From: Stereum hirsutum FP-91666 SS1 | Taxonomy: Eukaryota; Basidiomycota; Agaricomycetes; Russulales; Stereaceae | Direction of reading: 5' to 3' | NCBI RefSeq assembly: GCF_000264905.1 | Contig: NW_006763142.1 | Span: 1,348,657-1,412,656, forward strand | DNA length: 64,000 bases | In this document: positions 13,708 to 24,704 of the stretch, in pieces | Position numbering within the stretch: position 1 is the first letter of the stretch | Layout: every line of letters begins with the position of its first letter | Program-made: the position numbers and the translations under genes | The notes under the pieces: model-generated | Told to the model about the DNA's origin: nothing | The model's database searches: none | What the model saw: the letters and a program-made list of their open reading frames with translations, nothing else

Positions 13708-15002
13708 CAGGACGGAGTTGTCGACGCAAGGAAAGACTGGAATGGGGAGTCAAATCGCACTGAGGAACTCGCAGTCAGAACCTGACTGGAAGAAGGACAA
13801 CCGCTTTTGAGATGCAAAGACCCTTATATGTGCTTACGCGGCTAGATGTCCTCTAGTGTTCTGAGCATGCTTGGTCCATCTGTACGTGAACTACGCGCCG
13901 GTTTTGCTCTGGACACGAAGACTGTTTACATATTCACGCAGATCTGACATAGTCGCATCATTTCGGAAATTGATAGCCGAATCAAAGGCGTTCGCCAGAG
14001 CGTGCTCTGTGCGTAGAAGAAGGCGTACACTTAGAGCACCAGTGGGTGCCTCGAGGTGGACAGGAAGAAAGGATGTGCATACCAAAGCAGAAGATGGCTT
14101 CGACACACTGAATCAGCTTACAAAGAATTCTATACTGAGAAGCATGAGGGTAGGTGTTATATGAGATGCGGATAGACTTACCGAGTTGACCCACTGAAAT
14201 CTCGACCTCGCCTGAAGGTTGTCTTATTTATCTGAAAGACATATTCAGTGATCGACCGCTCTTCTTCGTGTATGCATCGATTATTGAGTACCATTGTATG
14301 CCAGTCTCTGCCTGAAGGGAGGCGGGAGGGTTTGACACTGGACGTGGCCGTGCCATGCTGGCTTGGTGGTGGCCTGAATATCTCAACACCAGAAGCATGC
14401 CGGCAACGCTAGACCTCGAAGGAAAGTGAGAAGATCAATGTCGACTTCTTGGCCTCGAGCAAATAAGATGTTTCGGAATGGAAAGCGGAAGATGTTCACC
14501 ACACGGTGCACGCCCTCCACAAATTTGATGGGCGATCGCAGGATTTGATCCTTTCCGGTAACGAAGGTCGCCGTCGGATGCGGCTAGTAATCGGTCACAG
14601 ATCCAACTTGGAAATTTCGCCGTGGTTACCTGTACTTTGCCCCCACGCAAAGCGTTCATCCTGTTGGCGCGAAGATTACTCTGCACTTGCGCCTAGAGAA
14701 ATACACTGTCTGGTACAGATATAAACTGCATCACAATCCCTCGTTCGTTCAGCAGTGTTCCCTATCTTCGACCAGTAGTTGCGTCCGTGTCGAATGCGAG
14801 TTGTCGTGGATACAGACAATTTGCTACCCAGATTTGTGAAATATCTTCCACATGAGAATTCCGAGAGCATTGGCGCGTAATTGGAATGTAGGATATACGA
14901 TTGCTGTGAGAACAGCCAGGGAAGTACTCAACGATTATGGGGTATGGTCTCAGCCAGCAACAGATGTCATTCCTCCGCGTCAATATACTGTTCATCAAGA
15001 TA
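13708..15002. other. Upstream region of P450 gene 4 and 3' flank of gene 5
   Basis: No gene is supported here. The part nearest gene 4 (about 13860-14230) can be matched in patches to about 17630-18000 upstream of gene 5, including shared GAGAAG(N)CTGAGG-like and GAGATGCGGA words in the same order. The remainder (14230-15002) has short frames without recognisable domains. Confidence 0.45.
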
Positions 15003-17473
15003 TCAAGTATCTTGGGCCACATTGATCCCTCGAATGAGTCTGGCACTGGCGACCGACCTCGGGGTGATGAAACAAGGGAATGGTGTGGGATGCCTGCGTA
15101 TGAGGATCAATAGTATGAGGGAGGTCAACGATCAATCACGAAAAGCAGGGACGATAGGCGAACTCACGAGACGATGCCCAAGGTGAACATTTTCTCTGGC
15201 AATGGGGCCAATTTTCCATCATCGTCTACCTTCCGCTCAATATCGAATAAAGCTATTATGCAGGCAGTTGTTGTCCATAGCGAATCGAGGGCAAGGAAGC
15301 GGCCCTGTGGAGGTCGACACGATGCACGTCAATAAAGAGCGCCACAGGAAGCAGAAAAAAGGCACGTAGCGCCAGTGCAAGAAGTTCGGGTCAGTGGTGG
15401 AATAGAAGATCTGAAACAATCACAGATGGAATTCGACTCACGGGACACATTCGTCTGCCAAACCCAAACACGGCCTCGGGGTCGCGAACAGTAGGATCGA
15501 TCGCTTTGCCGTCAGCGGTCAGAAATCTAGACGGGTTGAAGACTTCTGGGTCGGGATAGGCTACTGGATCACGTAGAATTGCCCTTGAAAGGAAAATCAA
15601 GTTCATTATAGCGCTAGGACGATCTGCCAGACAGATATGAGATGAGATACCAAGAGTTTGCAAGAACAGTAGCGCCTTTCGGGATGTAGTACCCGTTGTA
15701 AAGGTCTGACGTAGCAGAAGAATGCGGTATACCTGTATAATTGCCATCACAATTAGAACGGGAACACCGTGAGAAAGAGTGAGGGTCATTGAAGGATTGA
15801 AAGAGCTAATCCTCACCGAGCGGGAAAGGAGGAGCCCATCGGAGGACTTCTTTGACGACGGCTGTGATATAGGGTAGGTTTTCTTGATCTGAGAATTCAG
15901 GTAGACGAGTCAAGCCGACAACGCGGTCAATCTCCTCATGCGCTCGGTGTTGAACGTCCGGAAATAGGATCATGACAAGAAAGAGCGAGTGGATGACGGA
16001 AACTGTCTTTGGGCGTCGAAGGTGAGCGTGAGTCAAATAGGGAAATTCAGTAATTTGAACGACAGAGAAAAGACGTACTGTGTCAGAGCCGCCTATAAAA
16101 ATCGCCACGGTATTTAGATAGTGACAAACCTATTACGAGGCTTCTGTAGGACACGTACCGGCATATACAGTACCAGCGACGCTTTTGATCGTGCCCTCTC
16201 GACGAGGAGTATCGATCGTCCCGTCATCAAACATGGAAATGAGGTCGGTTCCTATGCATGGTTTTGCAGAGCCTTTGTTCTGTCACGCAAAATGGGTGAA
16301 TGTCGGGTGGGAACTACGAAGGCAGGGAAAGAGACTGACGACTTGCTGCAATAGCCACTCATACGGTCCGTCTGACATACGTACGACTTGAGCCTTCAAG
16401 ATGTCTACCTTTTTCTTCCACCACATGCCAGGAACCCAGCTTGGGATATGTTGGACTGTCAGAGTCCAAGAGCGGGAACGATGAGTTAGCAATAGCACAA
16501 ATGGAACTATGGCTTGGAAGCACGCACTCCAAGGAAGTATATCGATGATGCTCATGTTATCGCATGTCTCGACCCCTCTAAGTGCCTTGTCCGCGGTATC
16601 AAGAAATTCGTCGCCCTCAGGCTTAGTTTCAATACCATATGAGATGTCGAGCATCAAAGATCCCGTCACACTTGGAGCACAGAGGCAATTAGCCATGTCG
16701 AGGCCCGATAGGAAGGACGTGGGACGACTTGTGCATGGACTCACTGGTGAATATGATGCACGAATCGCTCCGGAGAGTCCAGAAGCCGGGCCAAAAGCGA
16801 ACGAACTGTAGACATCTGACGTTCCCTGTACTGCAGCACCTCCCCTTTACGAAAGAAAGGGTCGAAACAACGACGACAGATCTTCCAGTGCTCGCCGTTA
16901 GACAAAGGGAAGGTCCAATCGAGCCCACATCTAGAACATGATTATTCAGGTTCTCGTAGAATATAGATCCATGCGAGAACAACAACGTACGCTTCTACCA
17001 ACATCGGGAATCGAGGGCTTGAAACAGACCCTATCAGACGAAGATAAGTTTCGAATAGTGAGAGTACACACCGGCCGGAGTATAAGGCCCCTCGTTTCTC
17101 AAATAGATCGACTGCAGTCTTGAAATCATTGAGCACTACGATAGTCGTTCCCAGGACGTTTAAGCTAATGATAGGAGAGCCTGACGATGAAGACCACCAG
17201 GAAACATTCAGCCTCGTTCTTTTGCCGTTGAAAGCCTATGTACTCACCTATCTCGCGAGACCAGTCTCTAAATGCAACCCATGGTTCTATCGACGGCATA
17301 TCGAAGACATTTCCGATGACCGGGAGGCCCTTCGGCCCAGGAGGGTATGGATAGTTCTTTCTTTGCTTTAGGAAAAGCGCAATCGACATAACTGCGCACC
17401 CAGCACATAGCCCAGCATCCAGAAGTGTGATCCCAGCAGGAGACGGAAGGGATGGGGCGGGTATATCAAACAT
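15003..17473 (-). CDS. Cytochrome P450 monooxygenase (array gene 5)
   Basis: Complete P450, tandem and co-oriented with gene 4 and strongly similar to it exon by exon. The ATG at 17473 (MFDIPAPSLPSPAG) is chosen over an upstream in-frame non-ATG extension because genes 2 and 4 begin with the same MFDI. The anchor precedes YPPGPKGLPVIGN. The spliced frame carries GGSDT, EVLRW, FNPSRF and FGFGRRMCP|GRF, and ends HPTPFPCFITPRSV ... AQDT with TGA at 15003-15005. All P450 landmarks are intact, so it is expected to encode an active ER-anchored enzyme; the substrate cannot be inferred. Confidence 0.91.
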
Positions 17474-18712
17474 CGGACTCGAATGTCGACGCAAGGAGAG
17501 CGAAACAAACTGTGAAGGGTCGCAATCAGAAATCAACCGGGAGGATAATGGTCCCTTTTGAACCGCTCTAAGAAGGACTTACACGTAGTCAGGCGGGCAG
17601 ATCCCTGGTCTTCTGAGAATACTCAGTCTGTCTGTGTGCGAAGCGTACGATGACATTACTCTGAAAATGAACACAGTTTACATAGTAATTTAGGATGGGA
17701 TACGGCCTATTCATTTCCGAGGCTGGCAGCCGAGGTATTGTTTGGTCGGACATTCGCTAGGGCTCGCATTGGGCGTACAGATAAGGCGTACCCGAAGAAA
17801 TAACAGACAGTGGGCACTTGGTGGGCACCATTATAATGCGGGTGTGGTATATTTGTATGTTGAGGTAGAAGACGTTCGATACCATGATGGAATGAGCCTA
17901 TGGAGGCTTCTATAATGAGAAGTCTGAGGTCAAGTTATTGTACGAGATGCGGACAGCCTGACCGGCGCGCGGCGCGCACGTTAAAAGTTCACGTGAAGAT
18001 CGTCTTATGGCTCTGAGACGAATGTCTGTCATATATGTTACTATATGGCAGCATTTGTGTGGAAGACTGAGACCTGATAATCTATGCTCGAGACATCACG
18101 ACAACGCAAAACCCAAGTAAAAGAAGAAGAATATCAGTGTCGCTCTCCGACCCTGCCGGACATCTGCTGTATCATTCTGTTCCGTCAAAGGGAAAGTTTC
18201 GTCAAAGAATGCAGACACAATATACTCACCAAGCGATACAGTCGTCAAAAGTTGCACACCGCATGCATTTTCTTCCCTTCCTCCTCTCACCGTAAGTACG
18301 CGTCGAACGTCGATGGTTTGTTGATGGCGATCGTGAGAAGAACTTGATTTCTGTCGGACAACGGAGGTTGCCGGGCAGTGGGAAGGAGACCGATCAAGGT
18401 TCCGCCCGAATTCAACTTTGCCGCAACTTCAGTGCCGTGTCTGCCTTGCCTCCAGAGCGCACTTCCGGTTGGCCATGAGGCGAGGTTCACTCGGCTGGAT
18501 GTGTGAGCAGCATACAGTATTGTGTGTCCAAGCAAATAAAAGTACAAGCTTCCTGAACTAAGTACTTGATTCTTCGTCCATTCCTTCGAATCCCATCTCG
18601 ATTCTACGAGCTTGAGAGCGAGAACTTGAAGCAGTGCCGTACGTTCAATCTCGTCCAACGACATCGGGCCGACGTTCCCAGACCATCCTTCCATCTCGTC
18701 AATGCATCTGAA
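17474..18712. other. Upstream region of P450 gene 5 and 3' flank of gene 6
   Basis: No supported gene. The segment about 17630-18000 is the diverged counterpart of 13860-14230 upstream of gene 4. Further toward gene 6 only short frames without a domain occur. Confidence 0.4.
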
Positions 18713-21328
18713 TTACTCCGCACGGTCCACCCCGACCGCTCGAACGAGCCTCACACTAGCCTCTGACCTCGGTGTGATCGAGCACGAGAATTTAGTAGGA
18801 TGTCTTCACGAACAACAAAAAAACCTCAGCGGCTAGAGAACGAGAGCAAAGTGGAGAGGAGAGGGGCGGCTCACGAGACTAAGCCCATGACGAACATCTC
18901 CTCCGGCATCGGCACCAACTTCCCATCGTCGCCTACCTTCCTCTCAATCTCGAACGTAGCCAATATATACGCGAATGTGATCCATAAGGATTCATGAGCT
19001 ACGAAGCGGCCCTGGGTAGTTCAACATCATGTTAATAGGTTCTGATAACAAGTGAAAGAACGAGTGTGGGCAGTGCTTACTGGCCATATACGCCGTCCGT
19101 ATCCAAACGTGACTTCAGGATCACGGACGGTAGGATCGATTTTGGTGCCATCATGGGTCAGGAATCTGGACGGGTTGAAGGTGTCTGGGTCTGGATACGC
19201 CTCTGGATCGCGTAGGATGGCCCTAAATCAAAGTATTTGAGCCAGAGCGGAGTGCATGGGATGTCCATAAACTGAAATCAAGATCGACGACGCAGACACA
19301 ACGCACCAAGAGTTGCCTAGGACCATGCAGTCTTTCGGGATATAATACCCGTTATATGTGTCGGCTGTACTCGTACGATGGGGTAAACCTACACCATCAT
19401 CACAGCGCATTACACCGGCCCCAAGATAAGTATAGGATGTGAGTATGGTAGTAGTTGGTGCCAAAAAAAGAAATAAAGGGCAGAACGTACCCAAAGGCAA
19501 TGGCGGAGCCCAACGCAGAATCTCTTTCACGATCGCGGTGATGTAGGGTAAACTCTCCTGATCAGAGAATTCAGGAAGACGGTCTGAACTCGGGCCAACG
19601 ACGCGGTCTATTTCGGCTTGTGCGCGTCGCTGGACATCGGGGAAGAGGGTCATGACGAGGCAGAAAGTGTTGAGAACGGAAGCGGTCTTTCGGCCATCAA
19701 AAGGGGAAAAGGAAAGTGAGTGGAAAGGGTACGGTGTGCTAGACGTGGAAAAGAGCGAAGACCGACCGTGTCGTAACCAGCTAGAGAATGGTAGCACTGT
19801 TTGGCAGGAGCCTGTACTATCGTTGTGAAGACTCTGAATCACGCACCCACGTAAACCGTCCCAGCGATACTTTTGATGGCATACTCTCTTCGGAAATTAT
19901 CAGTTATCTCATCCTCGAACCTAGCCATGAGATCAGTCGTCACGCAGGGTTTTGCCAGCCCTTCGTTCTTTTGCGGTGCGTAACGGCCGATCAGCAGACA
20001 TCATAAGAGTCCAGACGAGATGGAATAAGTAGATGGCCTACGAGTCCTTCCTTGACCCGCTCGTAAGGTGCGTCGACCATCTGCAAGACGTAGGTCTTCA
20101 AAACGTCGATACTTTGCTTCCAACGCATGCCGGGGATCCAACTCGGAATGTGTTGAACTGCCATATCGCCATACCGCGAACACGAGAAGGCAAGAGTTCA
20201 ATTTATAACAAAAACGGCGATAGGATGACTAGTAGAATGGAATCGTGAATGACGTACGCCACGGAAAGATATCGATGATGCCCGTATTGTTACAGTTTTC
20301 CAATCCTCTGAGCGCTCTCTCCGAAACATCGATGAACTCGTCGTCTTCCTGTTTCGCCTCTATACCATACGCGATATCGACAAACATAGCCGCTGTGATG
20401 CTTGTGGGCCGTGGCCCAAAACGACTTCAATCAGCCATCATAACTCGGACTCGAGCGAAGTACCAATAACTATGGTGGCTGGACGACTGACTGGTGAATA
20501 TGACCCTCGAACCGCTCCGGAGATTCGAGAAGCCTCGTGAGGAGCGCATGGGCCGTAGAAAGCTGGTGTGCCCTCCATCGTGTCATCTCGGCCTTGCGGA
20601 AATAAGAATCGAATGTGTGGCGACAGAGTTCCCAGTGGTCGAGTTCGTCGGTTAACACGAACAGCCACTTGCCCCCACATCTGGTATAAGTATACAACGT
20701 TAACAGACAGATCAGAAACGGAATTCGTAAATGGAGGCAGCGTTGACTGGAATGTAGACTTACGCCTCATTCATCATGGGGAACCGAGGGCTTCATCATC
20801 CATATCCATTGTGATACACATAAGTATTTCAGCAGAGGATAGAGAGCTCGTGATCAACTTGAAGCCCGGTGGTAGGTAGCATACTGTAGCACATACCGGT
20901 TCAAGTGCATGGATCCCCGTTTCTCAAACAGATCAACCGCCGCTTGGAACTCATTGATCACCACTATTTTCCTGCCCATCATATCGAGCCTAATGATAGG
21001 AGAGCCTGCCCGTCCATTGTCCAAGCCGCAATCAGTCTCAGGCTACGTCTTCCTGCCATCCTGGGTATCATATCTAGTACGCAAAATGCTCACCCATCTG
21101 ACGAGACCAGTCCCTATAAGTAACCCAGGGTTGTTTCTCCGGATTATCGAAGACGTTCCCGATGATCGGAAGACCCTTGGGACCAGGCGGATACGGCAGA
21201 TTCAGCTGTTTAAATTGTTGCCGGCGGGTATACAAAGTGACGGCGACGATCAGGGTTGTACAGCAGACACCGATGTCCAGGAGGGTGAGTCCAGGAAGTG
21301 CCAGTGCAGACAGTGGTGGTAAGACCAT
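18713..21328 (-). CDS. Cytochrome P450-like protein lacking the heme-ligand cysteine (array gene 6)
   Basis: The reading frame is complete by splicing: ATG at 21328 (MVLPPLSALALPG), anchor, YPPGPKGLPIIGN, I-helix AGYDT, EILRW, FNPSRF, and a C-terminal exon HPTKFSCSITPRSE ending at TAA 18713-18715. No stop or frameshift is seen in any exon. The heme loop, however, reads FGYGRRIWP|GRF: the codon at 19084-19086 is TGG (Trp) where all five other array members have Cys. Without the thiolate ligand a normal P450 cannot form, so the product is either inactive, a very young pseudogene, or has a non-monooxygenase role. The adjacent relic at 22135-22835 still has TGT at the matching codon. A sequencing error is the simplest alternative. 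Confidence 0.88.
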
Positions 21329-22134
21329 CGTGGGATAGATAGATAAATTGTCTGTGTTTCTTTACAGTAAGCAGTGATAGTATACGCGCGCAGGAGGTGC
21401 CAGAACACAAGAAGACGAACGTGAGCCAGCCCGGGAGGCTTTTCCAAGTGCACAGATTCCGTCTTTATACATTATACATATACATTCTGTGCCGGGAGAG
21501 CTTGCCGTCCGACGCTTCTCCACATCGCGAGGGAGTGGAAGTCACGCAAGCCGATCAGTCGTGAGAGCAAGAATGGACGGAATAAGTTATAGTAGTGGGT
21601 GCCTATATACAGAGACCAGTAAGCAATGTATGCAGAACCCAAATTCAACTTGGGCTCCATATGTATGCAATATCGAACAGAAAGGAAAACCCGGGTTGGC
21701 TAGAGGGCACGGGAATTCCAGATGCGGGTCTTCTTACTGCATTGAAAAGAGGTCGATCTGAAGAACTTTCCATGACGATCTGTATGCTTTTGTACACCCC
21801 TCCCCTCTTGCTGTTGTTCTTGAAGAGCTATAGTAAAACAGCATATTCAAACATACTCTCGTGGCGTTGCTGTGAACCAGCCTCGTGTGGTATCGCCATG
21901 CATGTCGGAGGAACCAAACCCAAGTGCGGGCTCCAAAGGGTCCTGGATAAGCATCGTAAACTTCACTCTCGCTCGGAGGCCTATCGATCGGTATCGATGA
22001 CTGAACGTGCTGTGAATGTAAACGTAAATGTAAGCGTGAAGTCGAGCCAGAGTCATACGTTCAAGGGCATGGTATTAATGCATTTCCGAATCATAGACCA
22101 TCTTTCTATCCCGTTAGTATCAATCAATCACTCG
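21329..22134. other. Spacer between P450 gene 6 and the P450 relic
   Basis: Contains the presumed promoter of array gene 6. Short open frames (for example 21595-22170 on the plus strand) show no domain. The last 100 bp before the relic resemble, in patches, the 3' flank of gene 6, so the duplication that made the relic probably extended past its stop codon. Confidence 0.35.
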
Positions 22135-22835
22135 CACGACCGCTCGAACAAGCCTCACAGAAGCCTCTGACCTCGGTGTGATCGAACATAACATTCGGAT
22201 GTCGAATGATGTCTTTGGCAAACGAACACCTCAGCTCACATCTTCCTAAAGAACAAGAGTGGGGAGGGACGGCTCACGAGACTAAGCCCATGACGAACAT
22301 CTCCTCTCCTCCGGCATCGGAACCATGGCCAACTTCAACTTCCCCATCGTCGTCTGCTTACCTTCCGCTTATGCTTATGATAATCTCGAGCTTAGCCAAT
22401 ATATAAGTACGCGAATGTGAGCCATAGTAGGAATTCGTGGGCCTGGAGAGTTCAGTATGTCAATAGGTTCCAATAACAAGTGCGAGTTGGACGAGCGGGG
22501 AACTTGGGTGCTGCTTACTGGACATAAGTATACGCCGTCTGAATCCATATCTAAATGTGACTCCAGGGTCTCGGATACAAGGATCGATTTTGCGAACCAT
22601 CATCAGGGGTCAGGGGTCAGGAATCTATGTTAGTATGTATTATAGACGGGTTGAAGGTACCTGGGTCGGGATACGCCTCTATATCACGCAGAGCGGCCAT
22701 AGCCCTGTTAAGTGAATGAGATGCAAGTAGACAGGATCAAGGCGGACACGACGAACGCACGAAGAGTTGCAGTAGCCTGAGGACCATGCTGTCTCTCGGG
22801 CTATAGTATAATACCCGTTACGAGTGTTGCTGATG
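22135..22835 (-). pseudogene. Decayed 3' part of a P450 gene related to array gene 6
   Basis: The sequence aligns by eye with the last four exons and introns of array gene 6 (about 18735-19380). Recognisable landmarks, in complement, are the C-terminal CACACCGAGGTCAGAGGCTT, the exon end before GTGAGCC, and the heme-loop exon. The frame is destroyed by many short insertions. Several are clear tandem duplications: CTCCT near 22300, AACTTC near 22335, GCTTAT near 22368 and GGGGTCA near 22605. The codon matching the heme ligand is TGT (Cys) at 22522-22524, preceded by a 4-bp insertion. The homology fades near 22835 in pyrimidine-rich low-complexity DNA, so only the 3' third of a gene is present. 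Confidence 0.85.
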
Positions 22836-23440
22836 CCACCCCCACCTCACGCACTCACTCACTCATTCATCCCAATTACCCTCCTACCCATCCCCTCCTA
22901 CCCATCCCAACCGCCCTGCTACCCATCGCCACTCCCATCATTCCCACCATTCATACGTTCATACCCAAATCAAGGTCAAGCCAGTCCAGAATCTCCAAGC
23001 GAGTCTAGAGTTCAGAGTTCAGAGTTCAGAGTCACTCGAACTCCAACGTTGACAAAACGCCGGAACCGGAACCGGAAGCATGGACGCGCTGTGTCATTCT
23101 GCTGGTATGCATCCTGTCAGCTCGGGGTTATACATTCCATTCGATTTATAGAGAGCAGGCGTTTTTGATGCGCAGAGGCACTGAGGGGAGTATGCACATA
23201 GGTTGACTGTGACTGTAACTGTTGCGGACGGTAGTCGTTGGTTTAGATGAAAGGTGGGTCTGAATGAATTAGAGCGGACACGAGATATATATATTTGCTT
23301 TGCATCTAAAATGACAAGCACCCGAACACGGAGGCAATCATACTATCATGATAGCACGAACGATCAGCAACGCCCGAACAAATTCGAGTCCCACGAGAAA
23401 GGACTCACCGCGACCGCGACCGCCACACCTCTCCTCCCTT
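22836..23440. other. Low-complexity spacer
   Basis: Begins with pyrimidine-rich DNA with repeated CTACCCATC-like words (22860-22950), then a short GAGTTCA tandem repeat near 23010-23030. No gene is supported. Confidence 0.4.
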
Positions 23441-23562
23441 ACCGGCTCTCCTGCGAGCTCCTTCACCGGCTCTCCTGCGAGCTCCTCCACTGGCTCTCCT
23501 GCGAGCTCCTCCACCGGCTCTCCTGCGAGCTCCTCCACCGGCTCGCCTGCTAGCTCCTCCAC
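23441..23562. repeat. 24-bp minisatellite, about five copies
   Basis: Five near-identical 24-bp units; on the minus strand each reads as V-E-E-L-A-G-E-P. Units differ by only a few substitutions. The array begins immediately after the TGA of the minus-strand gene at 23563-24237 and stays in the same frame, so a read-through or splice past the stop would add an acidic repeat tail. Confidence 0.9.
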
Positions 23563-24237
23563 TCACTCATCCTCATCCTCATCCCACTTCCCTCCCTTCC
23601 ACCCATACCTCCACCCAAAATACCCAGCCAACCCCACCAAACTACCCACCCCCGCCGCGCCCACCACACCCCTCACCCCCAACTTGACCGCCCCAGTCTC
23701 CAACCCACGCCCTCCCATTCCACTCCCCCTTTGACGCGCAACCAACCCACCCACCAACCCCACCCCCGCCCCTACACCCGTCCACTCATCCACCTCCATC
23801 TGTCCCTTATTCTCTAGCAATCTCCACGTCCGATCCTGCCATTCTATGGGTTCGCGGCCAGACATTTGATAAGGTAAGATGAGGGCACAGAGGAGGGCGG
23901 AGGTGAAGAGGGAGGAGAAGCCGGAGGAGCGGAGGAGGCGGGTTGGGAGGGGGTAGTGTGGTGGTGGTTTAACGTTGTTGCCATTGACGTTCCCTTTGAT
24001 GGGGAGGGGGAGGGAACCGGAGGCGGTGGGTGGAAGTGGAGATGTCGATGAAGAGGGGAGAGAGGACTTGGTGGCAGAACGAGCTCGAGCAAGATCAACG
24101 AGGTGCGAAGTCCCGCCGATTGCGAGACCTATGCCGGATCCGAGGGTGAAGGCGCGTGCGGCGACGTGGGTGGTGAGGATCGTGCGTGCGTACGGCTGGT
24201 CTTCTGTGTATTCCGTGTGGGGGAAGAAGCGGTACAT
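23563..24237 (-). CDS. Glycine-rich predicted membrane protein, unknown function
   Basis: A single-exon frame of 224 residues starting MYRFFPHTEY at 24237. It has several hydrophobic glycine-rich segments that look membrane-embedded: near residues 28-44 (AFTLGSGIGLAIGG), 112-127 (LFTSALLCALILPY), 153-166 and 187-210 (VVGAAGVGSLVGLAGYFGW). A Ser/Pro-rich stretch (about 55-95) separates the first two, and the tail is acidic (DEDEDE). The small multi-span, Gly-rich layout recalls mitochondrial inner-membrane proteins, but I recognise no family. It is divergent from the mitochondrial S7 gene across 467 bp, which weakly supports a mitochondrial role. The TGA overlaps a good donor sequence (GTGAGT), so splicing past the stop into the minisatellite cannot be excluded. 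Confidence 0.6.
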   Translation of the reverse strand: MYRFFPHTEYTEDQPYARTILTTHVAARAFTLGSGIGLAIGGTSHLVDLARARSATKSSLPSSSTSPLPPTASGSLPLPIKGNVNGNNVKPPPHYPLPTRLLRSSGFSSLFTSALLCALILPYQMSGREPIEWQDRTWRLLENKGQMEVDEWTGVGAGVGLVGGLVARQRGSGMGGRGLETGAVKLGVRGVVGAAGVGSLVGLAGYFGWRYGWKGGKWDEDEDE

Positions 24238-24704
24238 CTCGTGTACTCAGTGCTTGCAGGTGGATGTAGGGTTTACGGGTCGAGCAAACACTGCTGCCGT
24301 TGGGAATGAAAATGATACAGAGAGGGGAGAGGGGAGAGGAGAGAGGAGAAGGGAGTAGTACAAAAAGGAGGACGGGCATTGGTCGAGGACTTATATCGAG
24401 AAACAAGGCCGGGCTAGACTGAGTCGTGTTCATCAGAACGGAGCGTTAGTGTTTTCGACAAGTGCCGCTCGTACGCGCAGACGTCGGCCTGGGGATAGCT
24501 GATTATATATATGCACACAAGCTCTGCAGTCGAGAAGGCGCTGGAGACCTCTCGCTTTAGGGCTGCAGAACGGAAAGAGAGATGACATAATGTTGCTTTA
24601 GTGGGTGGCCCACGTGGCAAAAAGAAAGAAATAATCGAGCGCGTCGTTCGCGACTTGCTCCTCAACGTTCACGTCGACGTCGCCCTCAACGCTCTCAACG
24701 CAAA
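24238..24704. promoter_or_regulatory. Bidirectional promoter region
   Basis: A 467-bp interval between the divergent starts of the predicted membrane protein (-) and the mitochondrial S7 gene (+). It includes a purine-rich GAGAGGGGAGAGG stretch near 24320-24355. No exact core elements can be assigned. Confidence 0.4.

Noticed and set aside
23441..23562. Regular short repeats considered as a CRISPR array
   Set aside because: Units are contiguous with no unique spacers, and the genome is eukaryotic; it is a minisatellite.
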